From: Chloroflexota bacterium
GTDB taxonomy: Bacteria; Chloroflexota; Anaerolineae; Anaerolineales; Villigracilaceae
NCBI GenBank assembly: GCA_024434165.1
Contig: QMIW01000011.1
Coordinates: 1 to 59,908, forward strand
Direction: 5' to 3'
Length of the DNA stretch: 59,908 bases
The position numbers were made by a program, and so were the translations under genes. This document shows positions 7,931-16,139 of the stretch, one piece after another. Within the stretch, counting starts at the first letter, position 1, and every line of letters starts with the position of its first letter. The notes under the pieces are model-generated. The model had not been told where the DNA came from and did no database searches. It saw only the letters and a program-made list of their open reading frames with translations.

Positions 7931-8044
7931 ATATTTCAGCCACCTGGCGCAAGACACCTGTCATTGCAAGGGCTATGATGACGCCCAGGAGATTCTTGTT
8001 GAAGCGAATCCTTTGGATGGAAGTTGAAACAGCAGGAGGTAACG

Positions 8045-8542
8045 ATGGCACACAAACCAGACATCAGTCGTCGTGACTTCATCAAATCAGCCGCCGTGTT
8101 CATCGGAACTCTCATCGGCATTGGAATCGGACTTCCCTCTATTTTCTATCTTCTCTCACCATCACTTGAAAAAACCGAGGATGATTCCCTTATTGATCTC
8201 GGTCCCCTGGAAAAATATCCGATTGGCATTCCAACCCGGTTTGAATTTACCCGCACCACGGTCAATGGATGGGAACGGACAGCAACCAATTACGGCTTGT
8301 TCGTTCTGCGTAACAGTGAAAATGAAGTGAGAGTATTTTCCGACATTTGTACCCATCTTGGCTGCCGCGTCACCTGGCATCCTGATCAGGGACATTACAT
8401 CAGTCCCTGCCACGATGGTCATTTTGACATTGTAGGGAATGTGGTTAGCGGTCCACCGCCGCGTCCTTTGGATGAATTTATCTCTGAAATAAAAAACGAC
8501 AATCTAATCGTTTCCCTCCCGCCTATAAAGCGCGCAGGGTAG
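8045..8542 (+). CDS. Tat-exported Rieske [2Fe-2S] protein with an altered second motif
   Basis: The 165-residue product begins ISRRDFIKSA, a twin-arginine signal with a hydrophobic anchor (about 17-37). It has a Rieske fold with the first binding motif CTHLGC (102-107) and the Pro loop GPPPRPLDEF. The second motif reads S120-P-C122-H123-D-G, where bc-type proteins have Cys-Pro-Cys-His: the first Cys, normally a cluster ligand, is Ser. Either this group binds the cluster differently or the centre is impaired. AGGAGG precedes ATG 8045. No cytochrome b gene is adjacent, so its electron partner is unknown; the redox locus is divergent from it. Confidence 0.85.
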   Translation: MAHKPDISRRDFIKSAAVFIGTLIGIGIGLPSIFYLLSPSLEKTEDDSLIDLGPLEKYPIGIPTRFEFTRTTVNGWERTATNYGLFVLRNSENEVRVFSDICTHLGCRVTWHPDQGHYISPCHDGHFDIVGNVVSGPPPRPLDEFISEIKNDNLIVSLPPIKRAG

Positions 8543-8554
8543 ATGAAAGACCAG

Positions 8555-8790
8555 ACGCGCTCACGCCTGCGCGCGCGGCTCCATTTGAGCACGACCGCCG
8601 ACAAAGTGGAATATTTGCCTGCGCGGCGCGTCAATGCCGCGTCGCCTGCGGGGAGGAAGATAAGGTGATCCAGGTTGGCGCAGGAGAGGCGGTACGCTTT
8701 ACCGTCAACGAGCGTGATCCAGGCGTGATGCCCCAGTCCTGCGCCGCACTCGTCGCAGACGGATTCGCGGTGGTGATGAAGACTTTCAAA
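8555..8790 (-). pseudogene. Decayed DUF2293-like fragment
   Basis: The minus-strand frame reads ESVCDECGAGLGHHAWITL, then LSCANLDHLIFLPAGDAAL and LSAVVLKWSRARRR, which matches the N-terminal part of DUF2293 proteins as I remember them. No suitable start codon lies upstream because a stop precedes the frame. The fragment loses the family pattern at its end near the Rieske stop codon. It is a remnant, not a working gene. Confidence 0.55.
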
Positions 8791-8861
8791 TCCATTGGAT
8801 TTCCTACTCGAATATTTTCACTTCGCCCCTTACATTCAGGAAGACGAGCCGCGTCTTTGCT

Positions 8862-9056
8862 TTAACTTGAAGTTGGTCGCGCAGGTCGAGGAGGAGATTG
8901 GTAATTGGGGGATTGGTAATTGGGAGACGAGTTGGATTTTTGAACTCGCGCCGCGATGTTCGTAGGCGCGTCGGCGAGGACGGTGAGGGGGAATTCGAGC
9001 CCTTTGGCTTTGTGGACGGTCATGAGTTGGACGGCACCTGCACTGGACGCATCGGC
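8862..9056 (-). pseudogene. Remnant of a UvrD/AddA-type helicase gene
   Basis: One minus-strand frame contains VQLMTVHKAKGLEFPLTVLA, the motif V region of UvrD/RecB-family helicases (MTVHKAKGLEFP). After about 40 residues it runs into a repeated PNYQS stretch encoded by an ATTGGTAATTGGG duplication and stops. No other helicase motif is present nearby, so only a scrap of the gene is left. Together with the DUF2293 fragment this explains the gene-poor stretch 8543-9180. Confidence 0.6.
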
Positions 9057-9180
9057 TGGGGTTTCCCCGCATAGAGCGCGCGGGACGCGGGGGGATTAAA
9101 ACCCCCAAATTCTTAACACCCCGCCCGGCTATTTGTCTGCTAAAATGTTCAATGACAAAAAACGGTCATGCGAGATGGTT

Positions 9181-9600
9181 ATGAGATCCTACCGCAAAGA
9201 ACTCTGGTTCAACATCCCATCGCGGCGGGGGTTTGTGAACATCACCCGCCAGGTGGAGGAAGCCCTGCATGAAAGCGGAATCAGGGAGGGCTTGATTCTG
9301 GTCAACGCCATGCACATCACCGCCTCCGTTTTCATCAACGACGATGAAAGCGGCTTGCACCACGATTACGACAAATGGCTGGAAAAACTCGCCCCGCACG
9401 AGCCGGTCAACGGGTACCGCCATAACGACACCGGCGAAGACAACGCCGACGCGCACATGAAGCGCCAGATCATGGGACGCGAAGTGGTCGTGGCGGTGAC
9501 GAATGGTCAGCTCGATTTTGGGACGTGGGAACAGATCTTCTACGGCGAATTCGACGGACGCAGGCGAAAGCGCGTTTTGATCAAGATCATCGGAGAATGA
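9181..9600 (+). CDS. yjbQ: YjbQ/UPF0047 family protein
   Basis: The 139-residue protein matches the UPF0047 family over its full length: [12 protein letters not shown], then the conserved [19 protein letters not shown] and [13 protein letters not shown], ending with a strand pattern rich in Lys and Arg. Members have been linked to a thiamine-phosphate-synthase-like activity in vitro, but the physiological role is uncertain. ATG 9181 fits the family length; ATG 9175 is possible. The stop codon overlaps the next start (ATGA), so it is co-translated with the acyltransferase. Confidence 0.85.
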   Translation: MRSYRKELWFNIPSRRGFVNITRQVEEALHESGIREGLILVNAMHITASVFINDDESGLHHDYDKWLEKLAPHEPVNGYRHNDTGEDNADAHMKRQIMGREVVVAVTNGQLDFGTWEQIFYGEFDGRRRKRVLIKIIGE

Positions 9601-10496
9601 ACCCCGGCGTCAAAACGAAAAACCGCATCCTGCGGCAGGTATACAATGCCCTGCTGGTCGAGATCGCGCAGGCGATGGCTCTGCCGCGCAGCCAGCTCAC
9701 GGATGGATTCATCCGCCTTTTATTCGGAACGGCGGCGCTCCGGTTTTCCAAACTTGCGGTCGAGCTGGACCGCCGCATACAGCGGCAGGGGATCATGGCG
9801 GGCGCGCGCTGGCTGTTGGAGCGGTTCGTAACCGGGTTCGAAGCGAGCGGCACGGAGTTGATTCCGGCGCAAGGACCGTTGATCATCGCCTCGAATCACC
9901 CCGCCTCCTACGACGGGCTGGTGATCTCCGCCTGTGTTCCGCGCGCCGATTACAAGGTCATCATCGGGGATATTCCATTCTTTCGACACCTGCCGCACGT
10001 CAGCGGCTGCGCCATCTTCTCCCCCGCCCCCAGGGATGTCTTTGGGCGGATGCAAACCGTGCGTCACGCCATTCGGCACCTGAAAAGCGGCGGCGCGCTG
10101 TTGATCTTCCCGCGCGGCGGCATCGAACCGGAACCAGCCTTCATGCCCAAACCGGACGCCGAATTTCATAAATGGTCGCGCAGTCTTGAAGTTTTTATGA
10201 AAAACGTCCCTGAAACGCAGGTGCTTGTCACCGCGGTAAGCAATGTGATTTCAAAAAAAGTGTTCCATCATCCCATTACCTGGCTTCGCAAAGCCCGCCC
10301 CGACAGACAGCGCCTGGCGTTCATCTATCAATTCGTCCGGCAAACGTTGAGCGGAAAAGAGTTGTTTGGCTTGCGCCCCCGTGTTACATTCGGGGAACTG
10401 CTCGGAGGCGAAAACCACAAAACCGTCCTCGCGGAAATCGAGCAGTCCGCAAGGAGGACGCTGGCAAGACATTTATCGGTCGTTCGATCCACCTGA
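9597..10496 (+). CDS. PlsC-like 1-acyl-glycerol-phosphate acyltransferase family protein
   Basis: The 299-residue protein has the acyltransferase block I as NHPASYDG (classical NHxSxxD is shifted, with Asp retained) and block III as [12 protein letters not shown]. These are typical of phospholipid acyltransferases that use acyl-ACP, acyl-phosphate or acyl-CoA. It lacks long membrane helices and is probably membrane-associated through amphipathic stretches. It overlaps the YjbQ stop by four bases. Substrate specificity cannot be read from the sequence. Confidence 0.75.
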   Translation: MNPGVKTKNRILRQVYNALLVEIAQAMALPRSQLTDGFIRLLFGTAALRFSKLAVELDRRIQRQGIMAGARWLLERFVTGFEASGTELIPAQGPLIIASNHPASYDGLVISACVPRADYKVIIGDIPFFRHLPHVSGCAIFSPAPRDVFGRMQTVRHAIRHLKSGGALLIFPRGGIEPEPAFMPKPDAEFHKWSRSLEVFMKNVPETQVLVTAVSNVISKKVFHHPITWLRKARPDRQRLAFIYQFVRQTLSGKELFGLRPRVTFGELLGGENHKTVLAEIEQSARRTLARHLSVVRST

Positions 10497-10510
10497 CAAA
10501 AGGAGAGAGC

Positions 10511-11035
10511 ATGCGTTTACAAAACAAAATCATCGTCACCCTCATCGCCGAAGGTGTGGAAGATCTGGAATATTACGTCCCGCTCATGCGCTTGCAGGAG
10601 GAAGGCGCAAAGGTGTTGAGCGCCGCCCTCGACCTCAAACCTGTGCGCGGAAAGAACGGGCTGGTCATCACACCCGACACAAAAATCGAAGATTTGAAAT
10701 CAAGCGATCTCTTCGCCGTGATTCTGCCCGGCGGCTGGGCGCCCGATAAACTTCGCCGCTACGATGCGGTGAAAAAACTCGTCAGAGAAATGAACGACGC
10801 CCAAAAAATCATCGGCATCATCTGTCATGGCGGCTCGATCGCAATTTCCGCGGGCATTATCAAAAAAGGTCAGCGCGCCACCGGCTCGACCGGCATCAAA
10901 GACGACCTCGTCAACGCGGGCGCGGTCTGGGCGGACGAACCCGCTTTCCGCGAGGGCAACCAGGTTTGGGGGCGGGTGGTGGCGGATATTCCCGACTTCA
11001 ACCGCGAGCTTGTGAAAGCCTTAGTCGAGGGATAA
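10511..11035 (+). CDS. DJ-1/PfpI family protein
   Basis: The 174-residue protein has the PfpI/DJ-1 fold signature: Glu near the N-terminus (AEGVEDLEY), LPGGWAPDKLR, and the nucleophilic elbow IIGIICHGGS with the reactive Cys followed by His. Family members act as deglycases, chaperones or intracellular peptidases; assignment among these is not possible here. AAAGGAGAGAGC precedes the ATG. Its 3' end overlaps the convergent phosphatase gene by 15 bases. Confidence 0.85.
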   Translation: MRLQNKIIVTLIAEGVEDLEYYVPLMRLQEEGAKVLSAALDLKPVRGKNGLVITPDTKIEDLKSSDLFAVILPGGWAPDKLRRYDAVKKLVREMNDAQKIIGIICHGGSIAISAGIIKKGQRATGSTGIKDDLVNAGAVWADEPAFREGNQVWGRVVADIPDFNRELVKALVEG

Positions 11036-11836
11036 AGGCTCGCGCTTCATCGTCGCAGGAATCGGAACATCCAGCAGATGAAGAACGGTGGGAGCGATCT
11101 GCAAGTGTGAGATGACCTCACCCGTCTCGCCTCTTCCCGGACGTGCGGGCTGGATCGCATAAAAAGGCACTTCCCTCTGCTCCGGCGTGGTCCCGCCATG
11201 ATTTCCATCGGCGTTGATGCCATGGTCGCCGGTGACGAAAATGATGTAGCCGCGCTCGCGCCACTCCATGATGAGCGGCGCGAGTTTCATATCCTGGTAA
11301 ACGGCTTGATTACGATACGCCTTCGAATCGGAGCCAAAGGTCTCGCCGAAATAATCCATGCCCATCGGGTGCAGCAAAAGATAATCGGGTGAAAACCTGC
11401 GGACGAGATGCGCCGCGCTGTTGAACAGCTCGAGGTCTGGATACGCATCCTCCGTGTAAAAACGCCCGTGCTGGATGGCGAGGCTTTCATCGTCCACTTC
11501 CCTGTCGTCAATGGGATCGAAGGGCGCGCGGTTGTATAACTCGGAATACCAAAAATACGCCGCCGCGGCAGTGACCCTGCCCGCATCCCTCGCAGACTGG
11601 AAGATGTTCGGCTTTTTTGAGAGTCGTACCACAGAGTTGGCGACAATGCCGTGCTCGCTCACGGGCAAGCCGGTGTGGATGGTCTCGTACATCGGGCGGG
11701 ACATGCTTGGCAGTTCTCCCACAATTTTGTAAAGGCTCGCCTGCTTTGTCTCCACCAAATGACCGAGAAAACCCATATTGGCTTTGGCAACGTCGTATCG
11801 CAGCGCGTCGGAAAGAATCAGGATGACTTTGTTCAT
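11021..11836 (-). CDS. Alkaline-phosphatase-superfamily phosphodiesterase/phosphatase
   Basis: The 271-residue protein has the metal-binding pattern of the nucleotide pyrophosphatase/phosphoglycerate-mutase type: LILSDALRYDV at the start, a Ser/Thr-rich nucleophile region SMSRPMYETIHTGL, HPMGMDYFGETFG, then VTGDHGINADGNHGGTTPE supplying the Asp-His and His ligands. It would hydrolyse phosphate esters or phosphonates in the cytoplasm, since no signal is seen. It follows the ABC transporter ATPase on the same strand, separated by a hairpin. A role in processing the imported substrate is inferred. Confidence 0.8.
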   Translation of the reverse strand: MNKVILILSDALRYDVAKANMGFLGHLVETKQASLYKIVGELPSMSRPMYETIHTGLPVSEHGIVANSVVRLSKKPNIFQSARDAGRVTAAAAYFWYSELYNRAPFDPIDDREVDDESLAIQHGRFYTEDAYPDLELFNSAAHLVRRFSPDYLLLHPMGMDYFGETFGSDSKAYRNQAVYQDMKLAPLIMEWRERGYIIFVTGDHGINADGNHGGTTPEQREVPFYAIQPARPGRGETGEVISHLQIAPTVLHLLDVPIPATMKREPLSLD

Positions 11837-11849
11837 GGTTTTATCCGAT

Positions 11850-11890
11850 GAAAAACGGTTCGGGATGACCTGCCCACCGCCGAACCGTTC
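11850..11890 (-). terminator. Rho-independent-type terminator after the ABC ATPase gene
   Basis: On the minus strand AACGGTTCGG and CCGAACCGTT form a 10-bp stem with a 16-base loop, followed by TTTC. It sits 14 bases before the phosphatase start codon, so it could act as an attenuator for that gene. Confidence 0.6.
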
Positions 11891-11937
11891 TACCGTCCAA
11901 TATCAGCAAAAGACATATATTGGGTTTTGGGAATTTG

Positions 11938-11956
11938 GCGGGTTTTCAACCCGCCC
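11938..11956. repeat. Short perfect hairpin (GGCGGGTT/AACCCGCC)
   Basis: An 8-bp stem with a 3-base loop lies between the ABC ATPase stop and the terminator. There is no T-run, so it is probably a repeat or an RNA 3'-end stabiliser. Confidence 0.4.
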
Positions 11957-11989
11957 GACAAATGCTGATGCAAGAGGCATAATATACAA

Positions 11990-13051
11990 TCAATCTTCCA
12001 GGACCAACACCGCTTCCTTCGAGCAGGTCACCTGGTCCCGGCTGCCGATTTTTGGCAGTTCGAGGAAAGGGTTGTTGAAGGTATCCATGTTGAACTTGGT
12101 GTTGCCGACCTTCACCTGAATCCGCACCACTGCCCCCAGGAAGGTGATGTTCTCGATGGAACAATCCAGCACGTTGTCCTTCCGCTGTTCGGAAGCGAAA
12201 CTGAAGCGTTCCGGGCGGATGGATACCCTGACTGCATCGCCCTTCCTCTTGGATTTGATTTCGGAAGCCGTCACCAGCTGAACGCCGTCCAGGTTGAGAA
12301 TACCCCTGGAGGCGTCAACCACCTCCGCATTGGCGGTGTTGAGCGAACCCACAAAGTTCGCAACAAATTGGGTTTGAGGGAAATTGTAGACTTCGAACGG
12401 CGTCCCCACCTGTTCGATCAGTCCCGCGTTCATGACCACGACGCGGTCGGAGATGGAGAGCGCCTCCTCCTGGTCGTGCGTGACGAAAATGGCGGTGATG
12501 CCCATCTTCTTCTGAATGGCGCGGATCTCCGCGCGCAGGGAAACGCGGATCTTGGCATCCAGGGCAGATAGCGGCTCATCCAGCAGCAATACCTGCGGAT
12601 GGATGGCAAGCGCGCGCGCAAGGGAAACACGCTGCTGCTGCCCGCCCGAAAGCTGATAGGGAAACTTTTTTGCATGGGCTTCCAGGTTGATCAGGCTGAG
12701 CATCTCATCCACGCGCTGGTTGATCACGCTTGCGGGTTCCTTGCGAACGTGCAGCCCAAAACCGATGTTTTGAGCGACCGTCATATTCGGGAACAGGGCG
12801 TAGGATTGAAAGATCATGCCTACATTGCGCTTGTTGGGCGCCGCATTTGTAATATCCGCTCCGTCGAGCAGGATTCGACCGGAGGTCGGCGTTTCGAATC
12901 CAGCCACCATGCGCAGCGTGGTGGTCTTTCCGCAGCCGGAGGGTCCGAGGAACGAGACGAATTCGCCTTTTTCAATGTCGAGATTGAAATCATCCACCAC
13001 TACGGTATCGCCAAACTTTTTTGTTACATGCGAAATGGATAAGTAGGTCAT
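11990..13051 (-). CDS. ABC transporter ATPase, PotA/FbpC/CysA type
   Basis: The 353-residue protein has Walker A (FLGPSGCGKTTTLRMVAGFE), the Q-loop, signature LSGGQQQRVSLARALA, Walker B (VLLLDEPLSALD) and switch His (VTHDQEEAL). A C-terminal TOBE-like regulatory domain follows from about residue 240. This group energises importers of iron, spermidine/putrescine, thiamine, sulfate or phosphonates. ATG 13051 with GGTGGAG upstream is preferred to the GTG at 13060. It is the last gene of an operon with the binding protein and two permeases. Confidence 0.92.
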   Translation of the reverse strand: MTYLSISHVTKKFGDTVVVDDFNLDIEKGEFVSFLGPSGCGKTTTLRMVAGFETPTSGRILLDGADITNAAPNKRNVGMIFQSYALFPNMTVAQNIGFGLHVRKEPASVINQRVDEMLSLINLEAHAKKFPYQLSGGQQQRVSLARALAIHPQVLLLDEPLSALDAKIRVSLRAEIRAIQKKMGITAIFVTHDQEEALSISDRVVVMNAGLIEQVGTPFEVYNFPQTQFVANFVGSLNTANAEVVDASRGILNLDGVQLVTASEIKSKRKGDAVRVSIRPERFSFASEQRKDNVLDCSIENITFLGAVVRIQVKVGNTKFNMDTFNNPFLELPKIGSRDQVTCSKEAVLVLED

Positions 13052-13072
13052 CGAAGGCACTCCACCGAAGCT

Positions 13073-13915
13073 TTATTCCGTGTCGTTCTCTTGTGTGCGC
13101 CCGGAAGCGCCGCGACCCAAAAAGTCAATCACTCCCATCGCCGCCCAGGTGATCGCAAAGGAAACGATCGCCATGGCAGAAGGTTCGTAAACCTTGCTGC
13201 GGGTCAGGTCCGCCATGTACGGACCCAGGGTATCCTGAGCCATATAAAGCGCAATGGTCAGTTCGCCAATGACAATGGCAAAGGTCAGCAATGCGCCGGA
13301 TAACAAAGCGACCCGCAGGTTTGGGAAGATCACCCTGAAGATAATGGTGCCCCAGTTGGCGCCCAGGCTTTGAGCCGCTTCGGTCAGTGTGCGGACGTCA
13401 ATCGCCCTCAAGCCGTTATCCACCGAACGGAACATATATGGGAAGGACAAAGCCACATACATGCAAATCAGAAGGACCCGGGAACTGTCATAGGTGGCGG
13501 TCAGCAGCAGCGGCGGACGGCTGTAGAGGCGGATGACGCCAAACACCAGGACGATGGCGGGAATCACGAACGGCAATAATGTGATGAATTCGACGAGGGG
13601 GCGCGCCCTGGGCAGCCGCAATGTCACCCAGTAGGCTGTGGGGACAATAATGAGCAGGCTGAGGACGATGGTGGCAACGGCATTTACAATCGCTTCGCTG
13701 AAGGCTGGCAGAAAGTTTGCGTCGGCAAACAATCTGCGATACGCCTCGAATCCAAGCGTGCCCTTTTCCGCCCGCAATGACCAGTAGAAGGTGGCGCCGA
13801 GCGGCACCAGAAAATAAAGAGCCGCCGCCGTAAAGATCAACCAGGACCAAAACCGGTTTTTCACGGCAGAGGGTCCGGCTGCCGCAGTGGAGGTCGGGAG
13901 CTGGGAAATGGTCAT
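13073..13915 (-). CDS. ABC transporter permease (second permease subunit)
   Basis: The 280-residue protein has six predicted helices and the EAA loop (TLTEAAQSLGANWGTIIFRVIFPNL) that contacts the ATPase. It belongs to the PotC/FbpB-like MetI family. Its ATG overlaps the stop of the first permease (ATGA), so the longer upstream frame to 14233 is not used. The C-terminus ends in a short charged tail. Confidence 0.88.
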   Translation of the reverse strand: MTISQLPTSTAAAGPSAVKNRFWSWLIFTAAALYFLVPLGATFYWSLRAEKGTLGFEAYRRLFADANFLPAFSEAIVNAVATIVLSLLIIVPTAYWVTLRLPRARPLVEFITLLPFVIPAIVLVFGVIRLYSRPPLLLTATYDSSRVLLICMYVALSFPYMFRSVDNGLRAIDVRTLTEAAQSLGANWGTIIFRVIFPNLRVALLSGALLTFAIVIGELTIALYMAQDTLGPYMADLTRSKVYEPSAMAIVSFAITWAAMGVIDFLGRGASGRTQENDTE

Positions 13916-14820
13916 CGAAGCCACCTTTCCGAACGGCGCTGGAGGATGGAGTAAAAGGAAATGGACACTGCCATAATGAACACCATTCCCATCGCCACCG
14001 CGTAACCCAGCCCGGGGTTGTGCAGCACATCGCCCGAAATCTGCTGGCCGATCAGAAGCGTTGCCAGGGTAAACAATCCTCCCGTCAGGGCGTAGGCGGT
14101 CGCATGGGCTCCAAATGCGTTGCCAAAGAGCAATATCATGGTGCCCAAAATCGAGGGGGTCAATATTGGAAGCGCGACATGACGCCAGTATTGAGCCCGG
14201 GTTGCTCCGAGATTTTCCGCCGCCTCGCGCCATTCGCGCTTGAGTCCGTCGAGCGCGGGGAGAATCGTAAGCACCATCAAGGGAATCTGGAAGTAAAGAT
14301 ACACCAGTGTCAATCCCAGGAAGGAATAGAGACTGAAGCCGGATTTATAGAGGTCAACGCCGAACAGCTCGAACAGCGCCGTAACCAATCCGACACGACC
14401 CAGGGTAAAGACATAAGCCGATGCGAGCGGAACGCCGGCAAAATTCGAGGCAACCCCGGAAAACGTGGTGGTGATCATTCGAAACCGGGGGGGAAGTCCA
14501 CCCATCGAAATCACCCATGCTACGAGAAACCCGATCAACCCGCCAAGGATGGCGGTCGTGAGGCTGATTCGAATGGACATCGCGTAGGCGTTGATGACGG
14601 TATCGCTTGTCAGTTGGCGATAGTTATCGAGCGTCAACCCTCCCCCCGAACTTTCCAGGCTGCGGTACCCCAAAATCAGCGTTGGACCGATCAGGAACAG
14701 GCTGGAGAATATAAGGAAAGGAAGCAAGCCAAGCCAGTTCCCGAACTGGGTGCGTGGGGGGCGCTGAGCGCCCCCCACGGTTGAATTCCTTGATTGAGAA
14801 TTTGCAGCAGCGGGCTTCAT
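13912..14820 (-). CDS. ABC transporter permease (first permease subunit)
   Basis: The 302-residue protein has an N-terminal polar stretch (1-27), six membrane helices and an EAA loop (REAAENLGATRAQYWRHVALP). It is of the PotB/FbpB type and pairs with the next gene to form a heterodimeric channel. It lies seven bases after the binding-protein gene. Part of the N-terminal extension (GGAQRPPRT) is encoded by a GGGGGGCGCTGAGCGCCCCCC palindrome, a probable late insertion. Confidence 0.88.
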   Translation of the reverse strand: MKPAAANSQSRNSTVGGAQRPPRTQFGNWLGLLPFLIFSSLFLIGPTLILGYRSLESSGGGLTLDNYRQLTSDTVINAYAMSIRISLTTAILGGLIGFLVAWVISMGGLPPRFRMITTTFSGVASNFAGVPLASAYVFTLGRVGLVTALFELFGVDLYKSGFSLYSFLGLTLVYLYFQIPLMVLTILPALDGLKREWREAAENLGATRAQYWRHVALPILTPSILGTMILLFGNAFGAHATAYALTGGLFTLATLLIGQQISGDVLHNPGLGYAVAMGMVFIMAVSISFYSILQRRSERWLR

Positions 14821-14826
14821 CGAAGA

Positions 14827-15972
14827 TTAGGGCGAAGGTTTGACTTCGACACCGACCACTGTGGGCCAACCTTCGGTGATGATCGCCTTGGCGGCGTTGA
14901 TCTCTTCAATGGTCGGGAAGTAAGCGCCTTCTGTGCTGGGAAGCTGCTCGGCTACTTCCGCGGGGAGAGTGCCAGCCTTCGACATCGCCTCGAAGCGGAT
15001 CGGGTGGCAGAAGCCCTTGGCGTAACCGATCTGTCCTTCGTCGGAATACAGGTACTCCATCCACAGCTTGGCAGCGTTGGGATGAGGTGCGTAGGCGCTG
15101 ATCGCCTGAACGTAGACGCCTGCAAGGCGGCCTGCGCTCGGTACAATGGTCTCCAGGTCGGGGTTGCCGGCAAGGTTCACATCGTTGGCAATCGAGTTAT
15201 ACGACCAGTCAATCAGGATCGGGGTTTCGCCGATGCCGACCGTGCGCGAGTCGCCGTCAATCGGAACGAAGTTGCCAGCCTCGTTGAGCTGTTTGAAGAA
15301 CTCGAGCCCAGCCTGGGCAGCCTCTTCCCCGGTGGCGCCCGTGGCAAGACCCGCAGCCCAAACCGACAGAATGGCTGCGTTCGAAGTCAAAGGATCGCCG
15401 GAAAGGGCAATTTGTCCGTTGTACTCAGGCTTGAGCAGGTCGGCGTACTCGGCAGGCGGAGTCGCCACTTCGCTGGTGTTGATCGAGAACGAAAGCACTC
15501 CATAGTAGTCGCCGTACCAGTAACCGTCGGGGTCCTTGGCGCCGTCGGGGATGTCGTTCCAGGTCGCCACTTTGTAGGGCTGGATCAGTCCTTCTTCTTT
15601 GGCGGTGGGTCCGAATGCCAGACCCACATCAATCACATCGGGAGCCTGCGGACCCGGGTTATCCTTGTTGGCTCGAATCGCCTCGAGTTCCTCACCCGAA
15701 CCGGCGCCGGGGTCAAGTTCATTAACTTCGATGCCGGGATACTTGGCTTTGAAACCTTCGATGATGCCGCCGTAGTTGCACCAGTCGTGCGGAAGCGCAA
15801 TCGTGGTGAGCATGCCTTCCGCCTTGGCGGCTTCGTACAAAGCAGCCATCGGGTCATCCGAGGGAACTTCACCGGAGGGGGCCTCCGTGGCGCCGCCGCC
15901 GCAGGCAGACAGCAAGGTTGCGGCAATGATGAACAGAGCAAGCAATTGATAGGCAAAGTTTTTCGTACGCAT
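14827..15972 (-). CDS. ABC transporter substrate-binding lipoprotein, family 1 (Fe/polyamine/phosphonate-like)
   Basis: The 381-residue protein starts at ATG 15972 with AAGGAG upstream and has a lipoprotein signal ending LLSAC. The mature protein resembles the FbpA/PotD/PhnS cluster: an early substrate-site segment (TTIALPHDWCNYGGIIEGFK), a central NTSEVATPPAEYADLL hinge region, and late helices with AAKLWMEYLYSDEGQ. The ligand cannot be identified. The nearby alkaline-phosphatase-superfamily enzyme and the PiT transporter make a phosphorus-containing ligand such as 2-aminoethylphosphonate plausible, but this is inference. Confidence 0.88.
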   Translation of the reverse strand: MRTKNFAYQLLALFIIAATLLSACGGGATEAPSGEVPSDDPMAALYEAAKAEGMLTTIALPHDWCNYGGIIEGFKAKYPGIEVNELDPGAGSGEELEAIRANKDNPGPQAPDVIDVGLAFGPTAKEEGLIQPYKVATWNDIPDGAKDPDGYWYGDYYGVLSFSINTSEVATPPAEYADLLKPEYNGQIALSGDPLTSNAAILSVWAAGLATGATGEEAAQAGLEFFKQLNEAGNFVPIDGDSRTVGIGETPILIDWSYNSIANDVNLAGNPDLETIVPSAGRLAGVYVQAISAYAPHPNAAKLWMEYLYSDEGQIGYAKGFCHPIRFEAMSKAGTLPAEVAEQLPSTEGAYFPTIEEINAAKAIITEGWPTVVGVEVKPSP

Positions 15973-16058
15973 CTCTTTCTCCTTTATGGTTTGGATGGAT
16001 CTAACGAACGAATTGACCTGCATTTGTTCTGTTCTTTGTTCCCTGCACCTCCGATCTG

Positions 16059-16083
16059 TTAACAAACCTTTAACATTTTAACA
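16059..16083. promoter_or_regulatory. TTAACA repeats at the ABC operon promoter
   Basis: TTAACA occurs at 16059-16064, 16070-16075 and 16078-16083. The first two are spaced 11 bases start to start, as in PhoP boxes of Firmicutes. The repeats cover the -10 region and the likely transcription start of the binding-protein gene, so a bound protein would more probably repress than activate. Confidence 0.4.
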
Positions 16084-16103
16084 TTATCAATATTCAAAGT
16101 CAA
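16075..16103 (-). promoter_or_regulatory. Sigma70-type promoter for the ABC importer operon
   Basis: On the minus strand -35 TTGACT (16103-16098) and -10 TAAAAT (16080-16075) are separated by exactly 17 bases. The start would fall near 16068, leaving a leader of about 95 bases before ATG 15972. Confidence 0.6.
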
Positions 16104-16139
16104 ACCAGCGGTTTTTCTTTGAACGAATGACCGAATCGC

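Noticed and set aside
8836-9108. A 90-codon minus-strand gene in the 8.8-9.1 kb region
   Set aside because: Its frame gives Arg/Ser-rich nonsense, while a different frame holds the helicase remnant.
14754-14780. Palindrome in the first permease gene as a terminator
   Set aside because: It lies within the N-terminal coding region near the start codon and has no T-run, so I treat it as a small insertion encoding a polar extension.
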